Shown piece after piece: positions 33,903 through 41,072 of a DNA stretch of 47,569 nucleotides; position 1 is the first letter of the stretch; each line of letters opens with the position of its first letter. Origin of the DNA: Bacteroidales bacterium (GTDB taxonomy: Bacteria; Bacteroidota; Bacteroidia; Bacteroidales; Bacteroidaceae); assembly GCA_004556745.1 (NCBI GenBank), contig SFFY01000013.1, forward strand, positions 1 through 47,569, read 5' to 3'. Below the pieces are notes generated by a model. It did no database searches and was not told the origin of the DNA. It saw nothing but the letters and a program-made list of their open reading frames with translations. The translations under genes were made by a program, and so were the position numbers.

Positions 33903-33981
33903 GTAAACGAGTAGACAAGTAAACGAGTAGACGAGACAAGTTAGTAAACGAGTAGACAAGTCAACGAGTAGACGAGACAAG
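33903..33981 (+). repeat. GTAAACGAGTAGAC direct repeats between pyrB and pyrI
   Basis: Irregular tandem units of GTAAACGAGTAGACAA and variants (CAACGAGTAGACGAGACAA). The same units recur at 37977-38089. Inside an operon, so transcribed. Confidence 0.75.
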
Positions 33982-34003
33982 ATTGCCGGTAAAAAATACG
34001 CCC

Positions 34004-34933
34004 CTACGCTTTCACGTCTTCGAGCGTCAGGCCGAGCACGTCGCAGATAATGGCCTCGCGGGCATAGAGTCCGTTGCGTGCCTGCTCGAAATAGTAGGCG
34101 TGCGGGTCGTCGTCCACATCGTAGGCGATTTCATTGACACGGGGCAGCGGGTGCAGGATTTTCATGTTGGGCTTGGCGTTGCGCAGCATGGCGGCACGGA
34201 GGATATACACGTCCTTTACGCGCTCGTATTCCATGAGGTCGGTGAAACGCTCGCGCTGCACGCGGGTCATATATATAATGTCGGCCTTGGCGATGACCTC
34301 TTCGTTGAAATCGGTCTGTTCCTCGTACTTGATGCCCTGCTCGCGGCAGTAGGCTTTGAGTTCCTCGGGCATAGAGAGTTCTTCGGGGGCGATGAAATGG
34401 AAAGTGGGGTTGAAATGGCGCATCGCCATGATGAGCGAATGTACCGTGCGCCCGTACTTCAAGTCGCCCACAAGAAGAATGTGCAGGTCGTCGAGCTTGC
34501 CCTGCGTCTTGTTGATGCTGTAAAGATCGAGCAAGGTTTGCGAGGGATGCTGGTTCGCACCGTCGCCGGCGTTGACCACAGGCACGGGCGACACTTCCGA
34601 GGCATATTTCGCCGCGCCTTCTAGATAATGGCGCATCACAATGACATCGGCGTAATTGCTCACCATCATAATGGTGTCTTTGAGCGTCTCGCCCTTTGTG
34701 GAACTGGTCACCTTGGGGTCGGTAAAGCCGATGACTTTCGCGCCGAGGCGGTTGGCGGCCGTTTCAAACGAGAGGCGGGTGCGTGTGGAGGGTTCAAAAA
34801 AGAGAGTGGCTACGATACGTCCGTCCAAAAGTTTGCGATTGGGACGTTTCTCAAATTCCTGCCCCATGCGGATAAGATTGAGGATTTGCTCCTTGGGGAG
34901 GTTGGCAACGGAAACTAAGCAACGTTTTTCCAT
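34004..34933 (-). CDS. pyrB: Aspartate carbamoyltransferase catalytic chain
   Basis: 309 residues from ATG 34933; I prefer this to the ATG eight codons upstream because MEKRCLVSVANL matches the family N-terminus. Makes carbamoyl-aspartate, first committed pyrimidine step. Carbamoyl-phosphate motif FEPSTRTRLSFETA near residues 46-59; KGETLKDTIMM is the 80s loop; HPSQTLLDLY and MTRVQRERF are further active-site segments. With PyrI it should form the allosteric holoenzyme. No pyrimidine attenuator was identified in the leader. Confidence 0.96.
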   Translation of the reverse strand: MEKRCLVSVANLPKEQILNLIRMGQEFEKRPNRKLLDGRIVATLFFEPSTRTRLSFETAANRLGAKVIGFTDPKVTSSTKGETLKDTIMMVSNYADVIVMRHYLEGAAKYASEVSPVPVVNAGDGANQHPSQTLLDLYSINKTQGKLDDLHILLVGDLKYGRTVHSLIMAMRHFNPTFHFIAPEELSMPEELKAYCREQGIKYEEQTDFNEEVIAKADIIYMTRVQRERFTDLMEYERVKDVYILRAAMLRNAKPNMKILHPLPRVNEIAYDVDDDPHAYYFEQARNGLYAREAIICDVLGLTLEDVKA

Positions 34934-35449
34934 ATTGTAAAAGTAAGGTTTTTGCAAACAATCCTATAAGAAAACCCTTGTTTGCGGTGTAAAGTTACTG
35001 CAAAATCGCATATAAGTTGCCTTTTTCGCTCTCGTTTTCGCGCTTTTCTTGCTCTTTTCTTTGTATTTTCTTATAAAAAACTTTCTTTTGCAGTTTGCAA
35101 ACCCGCATTGTAAGTCCACAAGTTATATTTTGCCTGCAAATTATTTTTTGCCCACGAATCACACAAATCTACACGAATCTTTGCTTTGCGTGTTTAATGG
35201 CGACCTATACGGTCGCACGAATTTTCACGAATTCAATATTTACGGCTGCGCTCTTGATTGCATTAGTGTGATTAGTGCGACCGAACAGGTCGCCATTTAT
35301 TTCATTGAAAATGTTTCGTGTAGATTCGTGTGATTCGTGGGCAAAAAAAAACATGGCGAAATCATTCCGTGGCAAAAAAAACAAATAATTCGCGGACATA
35401 ATAATTAATCAGAAGTATATCCCACCAACATAATATTACAAAGAGAAAA
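34934..35449. other. Gap with a long inverted repeat between divergent pyrB and a nucleotidyltransferase gene
   Basis: No gene seen. The left third should hold the pyrB promoter (TAACTTTA on the minus strand is a near -7 match). The rest is an inverted repeat (35144-35350). Confidence 0.6.
35144..35350. repeat. Long inverted repeat, ~70-bp arms
   Basis: Left arm 35144-35217 starts TTTTTTGCCCACGAATCACA and ends GGCGACCTATACGGTCGCAC; right arm 35275-35350 is its near reverse complement. The ~55-bp centre has an extra ACGAATT motif. Confidence 0.75.
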
Positions 35450-36187
35450 ATGCCAACAGCCCTCGTTTTTGCCGCTGGTCTCGGCACGCGCCTCAAACCG
35501 CTCACCGACACAATGCCCAAGGCCATGGTGCCCGTTTGCGGCGAACCACTCATAGCGCACACGCTGCGCCGCCTGAAAGCCGCAGGCTTCGACCGCGCCG
35601 TGGTGAACGTGCATCACTTCGGCCAGCAAATCATTGATTTTATTTCTGAAAACGATTTCGGGATTGAAGTCGCCATTTCCGACGAGCGCGACTGCCTGCT
35701 CGACACGGGCGGAGGCCTAAGAAAGGCCGCGCCGCTGCTGACTGCGCAAGAGCCCGACGCGCCCATACTGATCCATAACGTGGATATCCTCTCGAATGCC
35801 AATCTCCCGCAATTCCTCGCCGCCGCGCAGGACAACGATGTCACGCTGCTCGTGAGCCGCCGCGATACGAAACGCTATCTGCTCTTCGATGCCGACAACC
35901 GCCTCTGCGGCTGGACGAACATTGAAACGGGGGAAGTGCGCACGCCCTACCCTGACCTCGATGTCGCGGCGTGCAAGCGGCTTGCTTTCTCAGGGCTGCA
36001 TGTGGTGAGCCCCAAGATTTTCGCGCTGATGCAAGCCTATCCCGCGCGCTTTCCCATAATGGACTTTTACTTGGAACAATGCGACAAACTGCTAATTAGG
36101 GCTTACGAACAGCCGGGCCTGCAACTGATAGACGTAGGCAAGCTGGACACGCTGGCGAAAGCCGAGGAATTTCTGAAAAACAAATGA
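35450..36187 (+). CDS. Nucleotidyltransferase (sugar-1-phosphate type, MurU-like)
   Basis: 245 residues, full length. Transfers NMP from NTP to a phosphorylated sugar or polyol. The N-terminal signature is LVFAAGLGTRLKPLTDTMPK, with Gly-rich NTP loop and catalytic Lys; the metal Asp lies in ILIHNVDIL; DTGGGLRKA is typical of the MurNAc-1-P uridylyltransferase / mannose-1-P guanylyltransferase group. Substrate cannot be assigned. It converges with the HAD/flippase/CDP-alcohol cluster and might supply it, or act in peptidoglycan recycling. Its stop lies inside the downstream terminator stem. Confidence 0.85.
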   Translation: MPTALVFAAGLGTRLKPLTDTMPKAMVPVCGEPLIAHTLRRLKAAGFDRAVVNVHHFGQQIIDFISENDFGIEVAISDERDCLLDTGGGLRKAAPLLTAQEPDAPILIHNVDILSNANLPQFLAAAQDNDVTLLVSRRDTKRYLLFDADNRLCGWTNIETGEVRTPYPDLDVAACKRLAFSGLHVVSPKIFALMQAYPARFPIMDFYLEQCDKLLIRAYEQPGLQLIDVGKLDTLAKAEEFLKNK

Positions 36188-36215
36188 GGAGCGAAATCGC
36201 TCCTCATTTGTTTTT
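36181..36215. terminator. Bidirectional terminator
   Basis: Perfect 13-bp stem CAAATGAGGAGCG/CGCTCCTCATTTG with AAAT loop; TTTTTG on the plus strand, TTTTTC on the minus strand; between convergent genes. Confidence 0.9.
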
Positions 36216-36218
36216 GTA

Positions 36219-36950
36219 TTACTTTACTACCGACGGAAGTTGCGCAAGGTCGGTGATGACGGCATCGGGCAGACTCTCGTCTTCCTCCTGCTCTGTCCAG
36301 CCCTCGCCTTTGAGCCATACGGCGCGGCAACCTACCGCCTTGGCAGGCACAATGTCTTTGCCGAAACTGTCGCCGACCACCAGCACGTCCTTTGCCTCAA
36401 AGCCCGAAGCCTCTACGCCGAGGCGGTAAATGGCAGGGTCGGGCTTGCGCACGCCTACCACCGCGCTCTCAACGATACGCGGGAAATAGCCGTCAAGGCC
36501 GTAAGACGACAGCACTGCCGCGACATTGCCGTAAAAATTCGATACGAGTGTCAGGGGGAAACGCGCGGAAAGTTCTTTCAAAACGCGCTTGGACGAAATG
36601 AGGTTGCAACGCACATAATCGTCGCAAAAGCGTGCCATGGCTTGCACGTAGTCGAGGCGCGATGCATCGGCGATTTGCCAAAATCCCTGTGCTTGCAGAT
36701 AGGCTGTTTCTATGTCGAGTTTTTTCTGTAAAAGCACGGCGAAGTCGTCCTCGGGGGTGATGACGGGATTTTTCGCAAGATAGCGTTCTGCATAAACGTA
36801 GGCCTCGCGAAAGGCTGCCTCGCTCACGGGCACGGCTGCGGCGCTGTAAGCGTCCCAAAGCACGTGCGCCCAATGGCGGGCGTTGGTGTCGAGCGTGCCG
36901 CCGTAGTCGAATATGATGGCCTTGGGGATAATTACATTATTGATTTTCAT
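36219..36950 (-). CDS. HAD-superfamily hydrolase
   Basis: 243 residues. Motif I is IIFDYGGTLDT (nucleophile Asp15); the residue two after it is Gly, not Asp, as in YihX-like FDFGGV enzymes. Motif II Ser in LVSNFYGN, motif III Lys in VGVRKPDPAIY, motif IV VVGDSFGKDI. A helical C1 cap lies between motifs I and II (about 25-110). A phosphatase for a phosphorylated metabolite or lipid is likely; substrate unknown. It begins 15 bp after the flippase-like gene, so a role in the same pathway is reasonable. Confidence 0.85.
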   Translation of the reverse strand: MKINNVIIPKAIIFDYGGTLDTNARHWAHVLWDAYSAAAVPVSEAAFREAYVYAERYLAKNPVITPEDDFAVLLQKKLDIETAYLQAQGFWQIADASRLDYVQAMARFCDDYVRCNLISSKRVLKELSARFPLTLVSNFYGNVAAVLSSYGLDGYFPRIVESAVVGVRKPDPAIYRLGVEASGFEAKDVLVVGDSFGKDIVPAKAVGCRAVWLKGEGWTEQEEDESLPDAVITDLAQLPSVVK

Positions 36951-36965
36951 CTTCTTTACCCTCCT

Positions 36966-37967
36966 TTATTTCATAATCTGTTTATTGCCGATTTTCACCA
37001 GTCCCACGCCGATAAAAATCCAGAACAACTCGCGGATACGGGTGTAAAAACTGGTAAACAACCCGATGCCCGGGGCGCTGAGCCCGAGGATTTTGATGAT
37101 GAGTGCCAGGCCGCCCTCGCGTGCGCCAAGTTGCATGGGGAAGAAAAAGAGCAGGTTGCCGATGAGCGAAGAAAACGCCAGCACGAGCACGGCATCGACA
37201 AACGTCACGTCCACGCCAAAGGAAATGAGAATGAAGTAGTATTCGAGCGAGTTGATGACGCGGGCGATGTATTCGTAGAAGAGCGACGTGAAAAATGCCT
37301 TGGGGCAACTGTGCAGGTAGGCAATGTTATTGTCCACCTTCTCCATGGCCTCGATGTTCTTCTCGTAGAACTTCCGTGCAGGGACCCGGACGTAGGGGAT
37401 TTTGAGCAAGATGCTGTAAAGTTTCACGATCAGGCCGTTGCGGTAGCCCGCGTTGAAGAAATACAGCACGATGGCGAGTACCACGGCAAAGATGCCGAAG
37501 AGCGTCCAGAAGAAGGGCGTCATCTTCTCGGCATAGAAAGCGATGAAGAGCAGCAAGGCCGTGGTCCAGAGGCAGAAGTGCGACAGTATGTGCATCATGG
37601 AATAGAGCACGACCGACGACATGGCGCGGGGCGTGCCGATGTAACTTGCCAGTTCCATGACGCGATACGGCCCGCCGCCGAAGCCAAAGGGCGTGGTATA
37701 ACTGAACGCGAAGCCCGAAACGGTGAGTTTGTAGGCGTGGCGCAGGGAAAGGTGCTTGTCGTGCCGCCCGTTGTTCACAATAATCTGGAACGCCAGCGCA
37801 TTGAAGAGGTAAACGAAAATCCATACGCCCAAAACGGCGGGGAGGTACAGGCCGGCGCGGGCGATGTTGTCGCGAAGCATGTCGTAGTCGGTGTCGAAGG
37901 TGTAGAGCATGATGCCGATGGCCACGACCCCGAAGAGAAGGAAAAGGTTGCGGTAAAGAGGTCTCAT
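36966..37967 (-). CDS. Flippase-like integral membrane protein (LPG-synthase TM domain, UPF0104 type)
   Basis: 333 residues, about eight membrane helices. Features include FAFSYTTPFGFGGGPYRVMEL and LGAREGGLALIIKILGL, hallmarks of the lysylphosphatidylglycerol synthase TM / AglD-like superfamily that moves or modifies lipid-linked products. There is no C-terminal aminoacyl-transferase domain, so it is not MprF itself. Upstream are a CDP-alcohol phosphatidyltransferase and its suppliers, downstream a HAD phosphatase; translocation of the lipid they make is a good hypothesis. Confidence 0.82.
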   Translation of the reverse strand: MRPLYRNLFLLFGVVAIGIMLYTFDTDYDMLRDNIARAGLYLPAVLGVWIFVYLFNALAFQIIVNNGRHDKHLSLRHAYKLTVSGFAFSYTTPFGFGGGPYRVMELASYIGTPRAMSSVVLYSMMHILSHFCLWTTALLLFIAFYAEKMTPFFWTLFGIFAVVLAIVLYFFNAGYRNGLIVKLYSILLKIPYVRVPARKFYEKNIEAMEKVDNNIAYLHSCPKAFFTSLFYEYIARVINSLEYYFILISFGVDVTFVDAVLVLAFSSLIGNLLFFFPMQLGAREGGLALIIKILGLSAPGIGLFTSFYTRIRELFWIFIGVGLVKIGNKQIMK

Positions 37968-37976
37968 AAAATATGT

Positions 37977-38089
37977 TGAGTAGACAAGTAGACAAGTAAA
38001 CGAGTAGACGAGACAGAAATGTCGTGCTACAAATAATTATATCAGAGAAACTTGTCTTGTTTACTTGTCAACTCGTTTACTTGTTTACT
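37977..38089 (+). repeat. GTAAACGAGTAGAC repeats with an inverted block
   Basis: Units AGTAGACAAGTAAACGAG (37979-38015) followed by inverted units TTGTTTACTTGTCAACTCG (38056-38074 and on). Same family as 33903-33981; here the two blocks face each other and could form a large hairpin. Confidence 0.7.
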
Positions 38090-38103
38090 AAATTAAATTC
38101 GGT

Positions 38104-39030
38104 TTATAGCATTGCTTCGCAGGCGGCAGACAAACGCTCGTGGCGGCTGCGCATATAGAAGAAGAGGATATTCATTACGGTGATTTCAAACAAGGGATAG
38201 ATCCACGGTTGTCCGATTAAGACGGATATATATACGACAATGGCGCGTGTATTGAAGGTAAGAATATTGGCGTATTTCATCAGCGGCAGACTGCCCGCGC
38301 GGAAGGTATCACGGAGCTGCTGCGGCACGGCACGGCCATATTTTTCATCAAGCTTGGCCTTGAAACTCTGGAAACGCGGTGTCATCTGCTCTTGCGAGTG
38401 CGTGTAATTGCCGTAAAAGTAGAGGAACACCATCCACACGCCGTCCTTTTTCCATGAAAGCGATGCCAGTTCGGTGCGCAACTTCTTAAAGTTGTCGAGT
38501 TCGCTGCCGCTTTCGCCTTTCAAGAAATAAAGGTGAATGTTTCGGTAATAGTCGGCCAACTGGCACTGCTTGCCGTGGCAAATGAAACCGGCAAAGGCGC
38601 ACAGCAGCCAAATCCAGATGCCCCAATTCATATCAGTGAACGGCATTGGCTGCCCCTGCAAGCGCAGGCAAATAGCAGCATAAATGCAGAAAAACCAAAT
38701 GTCGCCGGCAAAACCGTCGAGAATGCGCCCCCAACGGGTTTTCTTGCCCGTCATACGGGCCAACTGCCCGTCGGCACTGTCGTAGAGATTGGCCCAAACG
38801 AGCAAGAGCACGCCTATTGCATTTAACCAAAAATCTTCAAAGTAAAAAAGCACGCCGGCCGCTGCACCGAGGATAATGGAAAGTATGGTGACGACGTTGG
38901 GATGCGTGTCGAAACGGTTGAAAAAGTTTGCCCACATCAGTCCGAGCGGACGCGTGAAGTGTATGTCCAGCCACTCTTCTGTGTCCTGCGACTTAAAGGT
39001 GGCGGCGAGCTTGGAATTTTCTTTTTGCAT
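38104..39030 (-). CDS. CDP-alcohol phosphatidyltransferase family enzyme
   Basis: 308 residues from ATG 39030; the longer frame runs back into the ATP-grasp gene and is rejected. Such enzymes swap CMP of a CDP-alcohol for another alcohol, making phospholipids or related polyol phosphodiesters. The motif reads Asp84-x2-Asp87-Gly88-x2-Ala91-Arg92-x8-Gly101-x3-Asp105, but the last Asp is at +5 (Asp110) instead of +4 (Gly109). Several membrane helices surround it (about 45-65, 70-82, 110-130, and near the C-terminus). The chain is longer than PgsA or PssA (about 180-250). Substrate is unknown; a nucleotidyltransferase two genes upstream could make the CDP-alcohol. Confidence 0.88.
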   Translation of the reverse strand: MQKENSKLAATFKSQDTEEWLDIHFTRPLGLMWANFFNRFDTHPNVVTILSIILGAAAGVLFYFEDFWLNAIGVLLLVWANLYDSADGQLARMTGKKTRWGRILDGFAGDIWFFCIYAAICLRLQGQPMPFTDMNWGIWIWLLCAFAGFICHGKQCQLADYYRNIHLYFLKGESGSELDNFKKLRTELASLSWKKDGVWMVFLYFYGNYTHSQEQMTPRFQSFKAKLDEKYGRAVPQQLRDTFRAGSLPLMKYANILTFNTRAIVVYISVLIGQPWIYPLFEITVMNILFFYMRSRHERLSAACEAML

Positions 39031-39071
39031 GATGGGAGGAATTGTTATATATACAATATTATATATAGGTC

Positions 39072-39911
39072 TTATAGAGATTTTACCAGTCTTTGGGCAA
39101 TGGCTTTCGCGGCAGGGCGGCGGCACGGCGAAAAGCTGGGCCAGTCGTTGAAATCTATAATCAAGATGCTGCCGTCTGCCTTTACGATGGCATCACCGCC
39201 GTAGACCGTGAGTCCGGAAACGGAGGCGGCGCGGTCGGAAATGCGCTTCAACTGTGCGGCGTCGAACGGGAAATGATTGGGCACGCCGTTGTGGGCTTCA
39301 AGGCCAAACTTGCTGAAGCCTTCGCCCTCGGTGGGATAAAGGAAATGGAAGAAATCCGTGCCTTCCACGCCATAGAATTTCACGAGGTCGCCCTCGGCGT
39401 GTTCGCAGGCCACGGCTGTTTCAATGCCTCTTGCGTGAAAGTCGGCAAGTGCGCGGTGCAAGGCAGCGGCATCTTCTATAAAACAAACATCAGTCGCCGA
39501 CTGGGCGCAGGCATCGCCGCGCTTCAGCCAAAGCGGAAAGGAGATAGCAGACGGCAGGTCGGGGTTATCGGTCGGGAGGCAGAGGCTGCGCGGCTGCGGA
39601 ATATCGTTTTCCTGAAAGCAGGCCGTAAGCGCGGTCCGCGAAGCTTTGAGCAAGGCATCAGGCGCATTGAGCACGGGTTTGCCTGCTGCGGCAGCCTCGC
39701 ACAGTTGACGCACCACGTCCGCGCCGCGTGCCATGGAAAAGACGGCATCAAACTCTTCAAGTTCCACTGCCACGAACACATCTTCGGCTATCACCGACAC
39801 CTCGTGCCCCATATTCATCAAGCGCGATGCCACAGCCGAGAAAATGGCGTTGTCGCGGTTTGCGCTGTTGGGCGAGAAGCGCGGCGAACGGCTTATTCCT
39901 AATATATTCAT
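39072..39911 (-). CDS. ATP-grasp-fold protein of unknown substrate
   Basis: 279 residues. It looks like an ATP-grasp ligase/kinase: an N-terminal pre-ATP domain (MNILGISRSPRFSPNS), a lysine-bearing strand FPLWLKRGDACAQ, and a C-terminal metal-binding segment VYGGDAIVKADGSILIIDFN followed by DWPSFSPCR, which supplies the Asp/Asn ligands. No signal peptide. I cannot name the family member. Its ATG directly abuts the stop of the upstream nucleotidyltransferase (no spacer), so the two are translationally coupled, and the CDP-alcohol transferase starts 41 bp after its stop. It probably conjugates or phosphorylates a head-group precursor; this is inference. Confidence 0.7.
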   Translation of the reverse strand: MNILGISRSPRFSPNSANRDNAIFSAVASRLMNMGHEVSVIAEDVFVAVELEEFDAVFSMARGADVVRQLCEAAAAGKPVLNAPDALLKASRTALTACFQENDIPQPRSLCLPTDNPDLPSAISFPLWLKRGDACAQSATDVCFIEDAAALHRALADFHARGIETAVACEHAEGDLVKFYGVEGTDFFHFLYPTEGEGFSKFGLEAHNGVPNHFPFDAAQLKRISDRAASVSGLTVYGGDAIVKADGSILIIDFNDWPSFSPCRRPAAKAIAQRLVKSL

Positions 39912-40616
39912 TTATTGATGCTCTAAAAACTCTTCAGCCTTGCGGATATCTTCCGCGTGGTCAACGTCAAGAATTTTGGAAAAGGGGCAGGCTTTGAGTT
40001 TCAAGCCATCTGCCACCAGCGCGCGCTGGAAATTGCGCATTCGGCTCTGCCCTTCGTCCATGCAGCGGCGCAGCGTGAGGATGGCATTGGGAGCGAGGCA
40101 ATAGATGCCGCCCGAAATGTAGCGGTCGCCCTCGTCCGTGTCGTGGAAGCCCGTGATATTGAGTGCGCTGTCCGTACCCACGTAAAGCGGTTTCTCGTCA
40201 TCGACGTAATCTGTTACGGCCATCAGGCCATCAAGTGCGCTCTCGCGGAAACGGCGTATGTATTCTGCAAATTCTTCTTCGCGGAAAATGGTGTCGACCG
40301 TGGTGAGGCAGAAAGGCGCGTCGGCAAGAAAGGGCGAGAGTTCGAAGAAACTGTGCATGCTGCTCGGCGTGGTTTTCACCACAAGGCGAATGTCGTCCGC
40401 CCTACCCGTCTGTCGCAGATATTCGAGGTGCGCCGCCGTTTCGGGGTGCAGGTTATTTATAATAATGTCTATCTCCTCGGCGCCGTTGTCGCGGAAAATG
40501 CGGATGAGGCGGTCTATGAGTTTTTCGCCGCCCACTTCCACCAAAGGTTTGGGCGCGGCCACGCCTTCCTGGCTTAGGCGAGAACCTTCGCCGGCGGCAA
40601 TGATTGCAAATTTCAT
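39912..40616 (-). CDS. Nucleotidyltransferase (NTP transferase / MobA-IspD-like)
   Basis: 234 residues from ATG 40616, chosen because MKFAIIAAGEGSRLSQEG places the Gly-rich NTP loop at the N-terminus. APKPLVEVGG follows with the catalytic Lys; CLTTVDTIF holds the metal Asp; SGGIYCLAP is typical of sugar-nucleotide enzymes and LDVDHAEDIRKAEEF of the C-terminus. The likely product is a CDP-, GDP- or UDP-activated sugar or polyol. Translationally coupled to the ATP-grasp gene and two genes ahead of the CDP-alcohol transferase, it is a good candidate to make the CDP-activated donor. Confidence 0.85.
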   Translation of the reverse strand: MKFAIIAAGEGSRLSQEGVAAPKPLVEVGGEKLIDRLIRIFRDNGAEEIDIIINNLHPETAAHLEYLRQTGRADDIRLVVKTTPSSMHSFFELSPFLADAPFCLTTVDTIFREEEFAEYIRRFRESALDGLMAVTDYVDDEKPLYVGTDSALNITGFHDTDEGDRYISGGIYCLAPNAILTLRRCMDEGQSRMRNFQRALVADGLKLKACPFSKILDVDHAEDIRKAEEFLEHQ

Positions 40617-40672
40617 TTGTGAAATAAATATATTATTCAAAGCGTGTTGGTTTGAATTTCAAAATGGTATTA

Positions 40673-40850
40673 GATAAAAACCTTGAAAAACCGCTTGCAT
40701 CGTTTTAAGCCCAAGGGCACGCCGCCGGTCTTAACGCCGAGCCTGTGAGCCTCACGGCTCACGTTCGCCCTTAATCCCTGCGGCTGCGGTCGGTGCCCGC
40801 CCGCTTCAAACGACGCAAGGAAAAAACCATTAAAAACACGTGAGACCTTA
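40673..40850 (-). repeat. Family-3 element, copy 2, upstream of the nucleotidyltransferase
   Basis: Second copy of 15061-15240, same orientation with respect to the minus-strand gene. The stem at 40744-40762 reads GTGAGCC/GGCTCAC where copy 1 has GCGAC/GTCGC. Confidence 0.75.
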
Positions 40851-40911
40851 TTATTGCCTCAATAGCAACAGGTTGGTGTTTCATTGGAAACGGGTTTTTC
40901 CTTGTTTTTCC

Positions 40912-41045
40912 CTTGTTCTGTGTGGGGCGGGCGGGAACCGACCGCAGCCTTAGAGGAGAAAGCACGAGACTAAAGCTCTGCTTTCAGGCTCGGGACTTCT
41001 CCTCTAAGGCGAGCCGCAGGCCCACACAGAACAAGTTGTTTTTTT
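40912..41045 (+). other. Large nested hairpin ending in T8 (possible structured RNA)
   Basis: Outer stem CTTGTTCTGTGTGGG (40912-40926) with CCCACACAGAACAAG (41021-41035); middle stem CCTTAGAGGAGAA (40948-40960) with TTCTCCTCTAAGG (40997-41009); inner AAAGC-TCT-GCTTT. All perfect. The plus strand continues GTTGTTTTTTTTGG, terminator-like. No plus-strand gene is nearby. Confidence 0.6.
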
Positions 41046-41072
41046 TGGTTTTTATCCAATTAAACCAACAGA

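Noticed and set aside
33885..33980. Longer pyrI start adding 32 residues
   Set aside because: The extra residues are encoded by the direct repeats, and the 33884 ATG matches the family N-terminus.
33903..33981. CRISPR or VNTR coding repeat
   Set aside because: Units are irregular, too short for CRISPR, and the frame that runs through them into pyrI is not the family N-terminus.
39031..39126. Longer start of the CDP-alcohol transferase gene
   Set aside because: It runs into the end of the ATP-grasp gene in another frame and has no family match; ATG 39030 gives a normal N-terminus.
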